Source of the DNA: Ruminococcus sp.
GTDB taxonomy: Bacteria; Bacillota; Clostridia; Oscillospirales; Ruminococcaceae
NCBI GenBank assembly: GCA_019417865.1
Contig: DYCW01000098.1
Span: 1 to 12,387, forward strand
Reading direction: 5' to 3'
Length of the DNA: 12,387 nt
In this document: in pieces, positions 8,420 through 12,387 of the stretch
Layout of the letters: every line of letters starts with the position of its first letter
How positions within the stretch are numbered: the first letter of the stretch is position 1
The notes under the pieces: generated by a model
What the model was told of the DNA's origin: nothing
Database searches by the model: none
Seen by the model: only the letters and a program-made list of their open reading frames with translations
Program-made: the position numbers and the translations under genes

Positions 8420-8833
8420 TTAAATCTTACATTTTAATCCATAGCTTACCATGATTTCATAGGAAAGCACGGCGTGCCATTCGTTTGTTTCATCCTGCTG
8501 TAAAGACTGCACACCGGTTTCTGTTTGCATGACCAGCGTAATACCGTCTGGCATGGAAAGCGGTTCTGTCATGGATTCTTCCACCGCCTGTATCATGCCG
8601 TAAATCTCTGTTCTGGCATCGCCTGGCGTGGCGATTGCATGAATTTGCACGGTGAAGACTTCCTTGTATAACGTCTTACTGGACGCATTCCGCTTTCCCA
8701 CCACCTCTACAAAGAGGAATGGGGACGGCGTATCCCGTGCAACGGCATCATAGCAGGAATAGCTGGTATTGGTTCGCAGATTTTTCAGCACCGCAGCCGC
8801 TATTTCTGCAAAGCCGACTTTTCGCAGCATCAT
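8420..8833 (-). CDS. Tail terminator / tail completion protein
   Basis: This 137-residue protein has the opening LRKVGFAEIAAAVLKNL, a central FLFVEVVGKRN strand and a FTVQIHAIATPGDARTEIYGMIQAVEESM strand-helix unit. This arrangement is typical of the small tail terminator family (SPP1 gp17 / lambda gpU-like fold, DUF3168-like). Such proteins cap the finished tail tube as a hexamer and dock it to the head. The ATG at 8833 overlaps the previous stop (ATGA) by 4 bases; a second ATG follows directly. Its position between the HK97 gp10-like gene and the major tail protein supports the role. Family membership rests on pattern and position, since I have no alignment. Confidence 0.72.
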   Translation of the reverse strand: MMLRKVGFAEIAAAVLKNLRTNTSYSCYDAVARDTPSPFLFVEVVGKRNASSKTLYKEVFTVQIHAIATPGDARTEIYGMIQAVEESMTEPLSMPDGITLVMQTETGVQSLQQDETNEWHAVLSYEIMVSYGLKCKI

Positions 8834-9246
8834 TTTTTCAATGCCTCCTTACAATCTGCAATAAATACAGGCTGTACCTCTTCCACAGACCGCTGCAAAA
8901 AATGCTGCCCCTGTACATAATTTGCTTTCAGACGTTTTCCAATCTGTGGAACATATCGCCCTGGCTGCTGTCGGTGTCCATATTCTACATGTGGGGCATA
9001 CGTTCTTGTATATCCAACCACCCCAGGATTGTTGCCGGACGGCAATTCCGCTCGCAAACTATCTCTTAACTTCCCACCTGCATGGGTGGATGTACTAGGT
9101 GCAACTGGTGTATTAGCGTAAGCACGGTTGAAAAGAGCATTGACTCCTTTTTTACAGACAGCCGTAAAATCTGTCTGTGATTTTCGATATAACGCCTGTG
9201 CCAGTTTCTCCGCACCGTTTAGTTTGATTCCCGTGTCTGCCGCCAC
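8830..9246 (-). CDS. HK97 gp10-like neck protein
   Basis: The recognisable part begins at TGIKLNGAEKLAQALYRK and continues with LFNRAYANTPVAPSTSTHAGGKLRDSL and a VGYTRTYAPHVEYGHRQQPGRYVPQ segment. The AYAPHVEYGHRQQPGRYVPQ-type motif is characteristic of the HK97 gp10 family of small neck or tail-component proteins. It ends with a helical LQRSVEEVQPVFIADCKEALKK. The start is uncertain. A GTG at 9246 gives 138 residues and overlaps the head closure gene by 28 bases. A TTG at 9270 would add 8 residues. Neither has a good Shine-Dalgarno sequence, so coupling to the upstream gene is likely. It ends in an ATGA overlap with the tail terminator gene. Confidence 0.8.
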   Translation of the reverse strand: MAADTGIKLNGAEKLAQALYRKSQTDFTAVCKKGVNALFNRAYANTPVAPSTSTHAGGKLRDSLRAELPSGNNPGVVGYTRTYAPHVEYGHRQQPGRYVPQIGKRLKANYVQGQHFLQRSVEEVQPVFIADCKEALKK

Positions 9247-9545
9247 CTCTCTACATACAAAAGCCGCCAACGGCCATGCAGGTCTTTGACGGTCTGTATT
9301 TGATAATCTTCTTTTCCAGCACGCACCGCAGCCGCATTTTTACAGGCTTCTAATGGGGCGTCAGTCAGGATTTTCCGCTGTGCCTGTGTGACATCCCGTC
9401 CCACCAGCTGCATTTCCTCTGCCGTCCATTCTGTAAATCTGCCTTGATAAACGGCGGGGAACGGTTGCAAGGACATGACTGGATTTCCTAGCACATCCGT
9501 ATCCGTTTGGACGGACTGCAGCAGGGTGATTGCAAAATACCGCAT
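9219..9545 (-). CDS. Head closure / head-tail adaptor protein
   Basis: This 108-residue protein starts at MRYFAITLLQSVQTDTDVLGN, after a strong GGAGGAGG site and directly behind the toxin cassette and its minus-strand terminator. The pattern of a short strand-rich N-terminus, an AVYQGRFTEWTAEEMQLVGRD region, and a C-terminal VKDLHGRWRLLYVERW resembles the SPP1 gp16-type head closure family, which plugs the connector after DNA packaging. Its place after the gp15-like connector and before the gp10-like gene is the canonical order. The frame stays open a further 59 codons upstream, through the terminator and the reverse complement of the toxin gene. That extension has no ribosome binding site and is rejected. 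No promoter is visible between the terminator and this gene. Confidence 0.76.
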   Translation of the reverse strand: MRYFAITLLQSVQTDTDVLGNPVMSLQPFPAVYQGRFTEWTAEEMQLVGRDVTQAQRKILTDAPLEACKNAAAVRAGKEDYQIQTVKDLHGRWRLLYVERWRQTRESN

Positions 9546-9569
9546 AGAACCTCCTCCAGGGAACAAAAA

Positions 9570-9593
9570 AGCACCCTCGTTTCCGAAGATGCT
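9570..9593 (-). terminator. Minus-strand intrinsic terminator, cassette A
   Basis: As minus-strand RNA this is a 10-bp stem AGCAUCUUCG / CGAGGGUGCU closed by a GAAA tetraloop and followed by a U run (9569-9565). Two of the pairs are G-U. Read as plus-strand RNA they become C-A mismatches, so the structure is built for minus-strand transcription. It lies 20 bases upstream of the head closure start, at the end of cassette A. Confidence 0.78.
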
Positions 9594-9609
9594 GATTTTT
9601 TTCATTTTC

Positions 9610-9638
9610 TTGACTTTTCCCATAAAATCTGGTATGAT
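9610..9638 (+). promoter_or_regulatory. Toxin mRNA promoter, cassette A
   Basis: A -35 box TTGACT (9610-9615) and a -10 box TATGAT (9633-9638) are separated by exactly 17 bases. Transcription should start near 9644-9646, giving a 5' leader of about 57 bases before the toxin ATG. The same promoter is present without change in cassette B. Confidence 0.82.
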
Positions 9639-9679
9639 AAAAGATGAGGGCATACCTAAGCGGTAGGCGGTCAATCCAG

Positions 9680-9693
9680 CTCCCGGAAGGGAG
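9680..9693 (+). promoter_or_regulatory. Hairpin that hides the toxin ribosome binding site, cassette A
   Basis: CTCCC-GGAA-GGGAG forms a 5-bp stem (6 with a flanking G-U) with a GNRA-type loop. The 3' arm is the Shine-Dalgarno sequence GGGAG, which ends 8 bases before the ATG at 9702. Sequestered initiation sites are typical of type I toxin mRNAs. Confidence 0.75.
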
Positions 9694-9701
9694 TGAATCA
9701 C

Positions 9702-9803
9702 ATGAACTATGTAACGTGGCAAGATTTATTGCAATTCAGCATGGTGCTGATTACACTCATTTCAACCCTGTACATGATTTTTCATGATGATAAACGGAAA
9801 TAA
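9702..9803 (+). CDS. Small holin-like membrane toxin, copy 1 (type I toxin-antitoxin)
   Basis: The gene encodes 33 residues, MNYVTWQDLLQFSMVLITLI followed by STLYMIFHDDKRK. There is a polar start with WQDLLQF, one hydrophobic span of about residues 12-27, and a charged Lys/Arg tail. This is the organisation of the putative holin-like toxin family of Firmicutes (relatives of TxpA and BsrG), and in size and layout it also recalls Fst (33 residues). Such peptides insert in the cytoplasmic membrane. It has its own promoter, a ribosome binding site held in a hairpin, and a terminator. It is read opposite to the surrounding structural genes. A converging antisense RNA overlaps its 3' end. The second copy at 12146-12247 is identical. 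It is too short for ordinary gene calling. A lysis function is the main alternative. Confidence 0.78.
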   Translation: MNYVTWQDLLQFSMVLITLISTLYMIFHDDKRK

Positions 9804-9836
9804 CCGCCCCTAAGCGTCCAACTTGAGCGGTTATTT
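9798..9836 (+). terminator. Shared two-way terminator, cassette A
   Basis: A perfect 10-bp inverted repeat AAATAACCGC / GCGGTTATTT encloses a 19-base loop. It overlaps the last codon and stop of the toxin gene. Because the arms begin and end in A/T runs it can act on both strands, ending the toxin mRNA and the converging antisense RNA. The loop sequence differs from that in cassette B. Confidence 0.78.
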
Positions 9837-9881
9837 CTTCAACCAATCATGGGAGCGACCGCCTATCGGTATGCTCTCCTT
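9798..9881 (-). ncRNA. Antisense antitoxin RNA, cassette A
   Basis: A strong minus-strand promoter directs an RNA that should start near 9881 and end at the shared terminator, about 84 bases. It would be fully complementary to the 3' end of the toxin mRNA if that mRNA extends to the second terminator. Its 5' part can fold as GAGC-AU-ACCG-AUAGG-CGGU-C-GCUC. It contains UCGCUCCC, which can also pair with the toxin Shine-Dalgarno region GGGAGUGA (9689-9696) over 8 bp with one G-U. The ends are predicted from the promoter and terminator only. Confidence 0.68.
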
Positions 9882-9887
9882 ATGTTT

Positions 9888-9916
9888 ATCATACCGCATT
9901 TTTCCGGATTTGTCAA
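9888..9916 (-). promoter_or_regulatory. Antisense RNA promoter, cassette A
   Basis: On the minus strand TTGACA (9916-9911) and TATGAT (9893-9888) are separated by 17 bases, a near-consensus promoter. It reads in the same direction as the structural operon. The -35 box lies inside the loop of the plus-strand terminator at 9903-9936. Confidence 0.85.
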
Positions 9917-9936
9917 GGGAACATCCGGATTTTTTT
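9903..9936 (+). terminator. Second plus-strand terminator, cassette A
   Basis: TCCGGAT and ATCCGGA form a 7-bp stem around a 13-base loop, followed by seven T residues (9930-9936). It is a back-up terminator for the toxin mRNA. It directly abuts the stop codon of the connector gene, so it protects that gene from antisense transcription. Confidence 0.75.
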
Positions 9937-9937
9937 A

Positions 9938-10270
9938 TTACAAGAACCGTACCACCTTTTCCCCAGCGTCCTCTGCCTTGGTTTCCCGATAGGCTGCAAA
10001 TTCATCGTCATATTCTGCCAGCACGTCCTCTACAAAGGTAGTGGAAATGGTGTCTGCTCCCTCAGAAGCAACCCCCTCATAATTCCACCGGCGAAATAGT
10101 TTTACTACCACATCCGCTGCAATGGGTTCCAACAAAGCCGGCAAGGTCGGTTCCCGCACTCTCAGGCAAATCCGAACGCTGGCAAGGTCACAAAGCACTT
10201 GCAGCTGTGCAGTATCGTCTGCCTTTGGCTCACCCTGTAGGCGAATCTGTACCTGTTCTAACAGCGTCAT
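9938..10270 (-). CDS. Head-tail connector protein (gp6/gp15-like)
   Basis: This 110-residue protein starts MTLLEQVQIRLQGEPKADD, followed by a mostly helical body with VCDLASVRICLRVR-like and LPALLEPIAADVVVKLFRRWNYEGVASEGADTIS segments. The ALEPIAADVVVKLFRRWNYEGVASEG pattern is characteristic of the small helical head-tail connector family (HK97 gp6 / SPP1 gp15 type). It forms a ring under the portal. The ATG lies 2 bases after the capsid stop, with GGAG 7 bases upstream inside the capsid gene. The head closure gene that normally follows at once is displaced by the toxin cassette. Family assignment rests on pattern, size and position. Confidence 0.82.
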   Translation of the reverse strand: MTLLEQVQIRLQGEPKADDTAQLQVLCDLASVRICLRVREPTLPALLEPIAADVVVKLFRRWNYEGVASEGADTISTTFVEDVLAEYDDEFAAYRETKAEDAGEKVVRFL

Positions 10271-10272
10271 CC

Positions 10273-11139
10273 TTATGCTCCAATCGTGCCGACCACCACG
10301 CCATCCAGCCGCTCTGCAAACAGTGTCAGACCAGTGACAATGGTGGTTTCATAATTCATTCTGGTGCTGTCCGTATCGTGCAGAATGCCAATCAAACCTG
10401 TCTGGTCAGTTGTAAATGGGAACGCCTTTCCGATTTCGCCGCCGGATACCAGCGGATACGCCAGGTTGAGATTATCTGCAACCGTGGCATAAAATTTGCC
10501 CTGCGGCACACTGGCATTGGTCATCATGGAAACATCCGTAAATGCCTTGAAATACGTCATACCAAAGGCATTCTGTGTGCTGATGGAAGCACCGCCGATA
10601 TAGTCTGCCACATCCATCGGATTGACCAGCACAATGACACTGCCGGCGGCATCGTCCTCAAAGAGTACCTGCAGTTTGCCCCATGCATTGGAAACCGCCG
10701 CCTGTAAGGTCGCACCGGTCGCTGTTCCTGTTCCAGTTGCCAGAAATGTGATCAGTTCCGCCCGAATTTTCGCCTGAATGGTCTTCATCAGCTTGTTGTC
10801 CGCTTCCGTAACGGCTGCGTCAAAACCAGACCGCTGAATGGCTTCGAGTGTCACCGCCTTCCGGTACTTCTTATAGGTCAGCTCATAGGTCTTTGCCAAC
10901 TTCGTTTCTACCTTGGAAAGCGGAATCACATCGCCCTCTGCCACAACGCCATCCCCATCTGCCATGGTAACCGTAGAAGTGTAGGTCTTAATCAGAGAGC
11001 CGTTGGACATGGCGGTTCTGCGGGTCAGCCCCAGCAGCTCCTGCAGCTTGGTGATGCTGCCGTTAAATCGTGTTACAAAGTCAATGCTTTGTGCCTTGGC
11101 GAAATCCGACGTCACATTGGTGTTTTCCTGTACTGCCAT
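10273..11139 (-). CDS. Major capsid protein
   Basis: This 288-residue protein starts MAVQENTNVTSDFAKAQSID and has the features of the HK97-fold capsid proteins of Gram-positive siphophages. There is an N-terminal arm, a TYTSTVTMADGDGVVAEGDVIPLSKVE region (E-loop neighbourhood), a long helix with TKLAKTYELTYKKYRKAVTLEAI, and an A-domain VLVNPMDVADYIGG. The end is LTLFAERLDGVVVGTIGA, a usual capsid C-terminus. An AGGAGGAATTTTGA site precedes the ATG. It follows the scaffold gene by 15 bases. No long N-terminal delta domain and no prohead protease gene are seen, so assembly should depend on the separate scaffold protein. This is the most certain head gene in the window. Confidence 0.92.
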   Translation of the reverse strand: MAVQENTNVTSDFAKAQSIDFVTRFNGSITKLQELLGLTRRTAMSNGSLIKTYTSTVTMADGDGVVAEGDVIPLSKVETKLAKTYELTYKKYRKAVTLEAIQRSGFDAAVTEADNKLMKTIQAKIRAELITFLATGTGTATGATLQAAVSNAWGKLQVLFEDDAAGSVIVLVNPMDVADYIGGASISTQNAFGMTYFKAFTDVSMMTNASVPQGKFYATVADNLNLAYPLVSGGEIGKAFPFTTDQTGLIGILHDTDSTRMNYETTIVTGLTLFAERLDGVVVGTIGA

Positions 11140-11154
11140 TCAAAATTCCTCCTG

Positions 11155-11703
11155 TTATACAAATAAGTGCATATTTTGGTTGATTGCCTGGATTCTCGCC
11201 GCATCGTCCTTGATGGCGAAAATCTGTTCTTTCGTCATGCCGGTGGATGTGCCACGCTTCGGCGGTTCGCCCTTCAGGCGTTCTTTCACCGCATCGTCCA
11301 CCGCCTGTGTGAACAGTTTAGAAAAGGCTTCGACATTTTCCTTGGTGGTCTTGGCATCCGTTGTCACAATGCTGGAAAGCAGCTGGTCAGGCAGGTGAAT
11401 GCCTTTTTCTGATAGAATCCCCCTTGCGGTCTGCTGCATCTGTGCGGCATCGACCTGTTTTTGCAAGGCTTCCAGCTTTTGCTTGTAATTGTCTCGCTCC
11501 GTTTCCGCTCGCTGCTGGTCCGTCATCTCCGCCAGCTTTTTGGCTTCGGACTGCCGCTGTTCCAAACCGGAAACCGCATCCGCAATCATTCTGGAAACTT
11601 CTTCAGCGGTCAGAGCTGCGGGCTGTGCTGGTGTGGTCTGTGGCTCTGCTGCGGCAGATTCTGCCGGTTCGGTCACGGTTGTGTCTTGGGTTTCTTCATG
11701 CAT
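11155..11703 (-). CDS. Capsid scaffold protein (DUF4355-like)
   Basis: This 182-residue protein has the classic composition of phage scaffolds. There is an acidic, Pro/Ala/Thr-rich disordered N-terminus to about residue 50, then a long coiled coil (SGLEQRQSEAKKLAEMTDQQ and onward to about 110). A basic C-terminal part follows, with ERLKGEPPKRGTSTGMTKEQ and IFAIKDDAARIQAINQNMHLF, the usual capsid-binding ending. The start MHEETQDTT at 11703 has GGAGGT seven bases upstream. An ATG at 11718 lies inside that site and is less likely. It overlaps the thioredoxin-like gene by 8 bases, so the two are co-translated. It chaperones capsid assembly and is removed from the mature head. Confidence 0.86.
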   Translation of the reverse strand: MHEETQDTTVTEPAESAAAEPQTTPAQPAALTAEEVSRMIADAVSGLEQRQSEAKKLAEMTDQQRAETERDNYKQKLEALQKQVDAAQMQQTARGILSEKGIHLPDQLLSSIVTTDAKTTKENVEAFSKLFTQAVDDAVKERLKGEPPKRGTSTGMTKEQIFAIKDDAARIQAINQNMHLFV

Positions 11704-11983
11704 CTGTGTTACCTCCATTCAAGTATGGGTCAAACGCTGCGTGCAGCGTTTCCAGTGTGTGCAGGGCTTCGGTTCTGGTCAATTCTCTGCCTTCATTGTC
11801 TAGCAGAATCAGGCAGGGCAGCCGCTTGACATGGTGCTGCCGTGCCATTTCATTGCCGCCATACACATCATCCGACCGGAAGGTGTACAGTGGAATGTCG
11901 GTTTGGGCGGCGTACCGCTCCGCTATTGGCTGCATCTGCTTGCAGGGCGGGCAGTAATTTGCATGGAAAAATATGAGTTGCAT
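11696..11983 (-). CDS. Thioredoxin-like protein
   Basis: This 95-residue protein begins MQLIFFHANYCPPCKQMQPI, with a CPPC redox motif at residues 11-14 in place of the usual WCGPC. It has a helix after it, a TFRSDD strand-loop, and a VKRLPCLILLDNEGREL segment whose LP (Pro56) fits the cis-proline of the thioredoxin fold. An extra Cys57 follows that proline. No signal peptide is present, so it acts in the cytoplasm. An AAAGGAG site precedes the ATG at 11983. The frame extends upstream through the cassette as a shadow and is rejected. It overlaps the scaffold gene, which suggests a job in virion assembly (disulfide control in structural proteins) or host redox control; the sequence cannot tell which. 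Confidence 0.85.
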   Translation of the reverse strand: MQLIFFHANYCPPCKQMQPIAERYAAQTDIPLYTFRSDDVYGGNEMARQHHVKRLPCLILLDNEGRELTRTEALHTLETLHAAFDPYLNGGNTDA

Positions 11984-12015
11984 GGCTGCTCCTTTCGTAT
12001 TTTGGGTATAAAAAT

Positions 12016-12035
12016 AGCACCTCTTGCGAGATGCT
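12016..12035 (-). terminator. Minus-strand intrinsic terminator, cassette B
   Basis: As minus-strand RNA this is an 8-bp stem AGCAUCUC / GAGGUGCU with a GCAA tetraloop, followed by AUUUUUAU. One pair is U-G, which would be a C-A mismatch on the other strand. It matches the terminator of cassette A in place and design but differs in length and loop. It lies 32 bases upstream of the thioredoxin-like gene. Confidence 0.78.
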
Positions 12036-12053
12036 GATTTTTGTTTGAATTGG

Positions 12054-12082
12054 TTGACTTTTCCCATAAAATCTGGTATGAT
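12054..12082 (+). promoter_or_regulatory. Toxin mRNA promoter, cassette B
   Basis: TTGACT (12054-12059) and TATGAT (12077-12082) with a 17-base spacer, identical to cassette A. Transcription should start near 12088-12090. Confidence 0.82.
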
Positions 12083-12123
12083 AAAAGATGAGGGCATACC
12101 TAAGCGGTAGGCGGTCAATCCAG

Positions 12124-12137
12124 CTCCCGGAAGGGAG
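12124..12137 (+). promoter_or_regulatory. Hairpin that hides the toxin ribosome binding site, cassette B
   Basis: Same CTCCC-GGAA-GGGAG hairpin as in cassette A, with the Shine-Dalgarno sequence in its 3' arm 8 bases before the ATG at 12146. Confidence 0.75.
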
Positions 12138-12145
12138 TGAATCAC

Positions 12146-12247
12146 ATGAACTATGTAACGTGGCAAGATTTATTGCAATTCAGCATGGTGCTGATTACAC
12201 TCATTTCAACCCTGTACATGATTTTTCATGATGATAAACGGAAATAA
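12146..12247 (+). CDS. Small holin-like membrane toxin, copy 2 (type I toxin-antitoxin)
   Basis: The 33-residue product and the DNA are identical to the copy at 9702-9803: a WQDLLQF start, one membrane span and an HDDKRK tail. It lies upstream of and opposite to the thioredoxin-like gene. Its own promoter and hairpin-locked ribosome binding site are the same as in copy 1. What differs is the terminator loop and the antisense promoter, which here is a perfect consensus. Two identical toxin genes in one late operon mean that either antisense RNA could in principle act on both mRNAs through the identical parts, while the diverged loop could limit cross-talk. As with copy 1, a membrane-active role is inferred from the family and has not been shown; a lysis role is an alternative. 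Confidence 0.78.
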   Translation: MNYVTWQDLLQFSMVLITLISTLYMIFHDDKRK

Positions 12248-12279
12248 CCGCCCCTGTCTCCAAACGTGAGCGGTTATTT
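12242..12279 (+). terminator. Shared two-way terminator, cassette B
   Basis: The same perfect 10-bp arms AAATAACCGC / GCGGTTATTT as in cassette A enclose an 18-base loop of different sequence. Both loops keep TCCAA, which gives UUGGA in the antisense RNA. Confidence 0.78.
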
Positions 12280-12328
12280 CTTTAACCATTTAACATTGGG
12301 AGCGACCGCCTATCGGTATGCTCTCCTT
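12242..12328 (-). ncRNA. Antisense antitoxin RNA, cassette B
   Basis: Predicted from its promoter and the shared terminator; about 87 bases. Its 5' hairpin region (the reverse complement of 12298-12330) is identical to that of cassette A, while the stretch between this hairpin and the terminator is diverged. It also carries UCGCUCCC, complementary to the toxin Shine-Dalgarno region. Confidence 0.68.
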
Positions 12329-12334
12329 ATCTTT

Positions 12335-12363
12335 ATTATACTTGATTCCATCCGGATTGTCAA
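12335..12363 (-). promoter_or_regulatory. Antisense RNA promoter, cassette B
   Basis: On the minus strand TTGACA (12363-12358) and TATAAT (12340-12335) are separated by 17 bases, a perfect consensus promoter. It is stronger on paper than the toxin promoter (TTGACT, TATGAT), as expected for an antitoxin RNA. Confidence 0.9.
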
Positions 12364-12381
12364 GCGACAATTCGGATTTTT
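12351..12381 (+). terminator. Second plus-strand terminator, cassette B
   Basis: TCCGGATTGTC and GACAATTCGGA form an 11-bp stem with one G-U pair and an AAGC loop, followed by five T residues. It ends the toxin mRNA and overlaps the -35 box of the antisense promoter on the other strand. The corresponding terminator in cassette A has a shorter stem. Confidence 0.82.
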
Positions 12382-12387
12382 CATAAG

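Larger units (their letters stand above)
9610..9811 (+). repeat. 202-base exact direct repeat, copy 1 (promoter, leader and toxin gene)
   Basis: This stretch is identical base for base to 12054-12255. It runs from the -35 box of the toxin promoter to the first bases of the terminator loop. On both sides the similarity continues but with many differences. Confidence 0.95.
12054..12255 (+). repeat. 202-base exact direct repeat, copy 2
   Basis: Identical to 9610-9811, offset by 2444 bases. It covers the toxin promoter, leader, gene and the start of the terminator loop. Confidence 0.95.

Noticed and set aside
7807..8454. Plus-strand open frame of 215 codons over the major tail protein
   Set aside because: Cys- and Phe-rich translation with no recognisable domain, antisense to a confident structural gene.
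9546..9722. Upstream extension of the head closure frame (and the equal one at 11984-12166 for the thioredoxin-like gene)
   Set aside because: The shared N-terminal residues are the reverse complement of the toxin gene and promoter. The frames cross a terminator and lack a ribosome binding site, while the internal ATGs have strong ones.
9702..9803. The small peptide as the phage holin
   Set aside because: It has one short span, lies among head genes with its own promoter on the opposite strand, has a converging antisense RNA, and occurs twice. All of this fits a type I toxin better, though lysis is not excluded.
9565..9937. Cassette read as an insertion sequence or intron
   Set aside because: No transposase, no terminal inverted repeats, no target duplication and no ribozyme core are visible; the promoters, small frame and terminators explain the sequence.

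Overview
The window is a stretch of a temperate-type siphophage or prophage genome. It carries the late structural operon on the minus strand, so it reads from the right edge to the left. Strong AGGAGG-type ribosome binding sites, consensus sigma-A-like promoters, TP901-1-type tail proteins and a short holin-like toxin family point to a Firmicutes host, most likely a gut Clostridia such as a Ruminococcus relative. The host is inferred; nothing in the window names it.

Layout in the direction of transcription. Head region: a small thioredoxin-like protein (11983-11696), a scaffold protein (11703-11155), the major capsid protein (11139-10273), a head-tail connector (10270-9938), then after a 392-base gap a head closure protein (9545-9219). 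Tail region: an HK97 gp10-like neck protein, a tail terminator, the major tail protein, and a tail assembly chaperone pair (7848-7121) joined by a probable programmed -1 frameshift on a UUUUUUA slippery site. These are followed by a Dit-like distal tail protein, a Tal-like protein, a 1342-residue tape measure, and the start of a beta-helix tail fibre that runs off the left edge. Most of these genes abut or overlap by a few bases. Terminase, portal and minor head genes would lie to the right, and the fibre end and lysis genes to the left.

The most interesting part is a pair of nearly identical non-coding and toxin cassettes, one in the gap between connector and head closure genes (about 9565-9937) and one upstream of the thioredoxin gene (about 12007-12381). 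Each holds, on the plus strand and against the structural genes, a promoter and a 33-residue single-membrane-span toxin-like peptide whose Shine-Dalgarno sequence is locked in a hairpin. Each also holds a converging minus-strand promoter for a short antisense RNA, and a shared two-way terminator. I read these as two type I toxin-antitoxin modules (comparable to Fst/RNAII, TxpA/RatA and BsrG/SR4 in layout) sitting as morons inside the late operon. A 202-base core is identical between the copies, but the loop of the shared terminator and the antisense promoters have diverged. Each cassette ends, just before the next structural gene, in a minus-strand terminator with a GNRA loop. Late transcription must therefore pass two terminators, and in doing so it transcribes antisense through each toxin gene.

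There is no tRNA, rRNA, CRISPR array, insertion sequence or attachment site that I can support.
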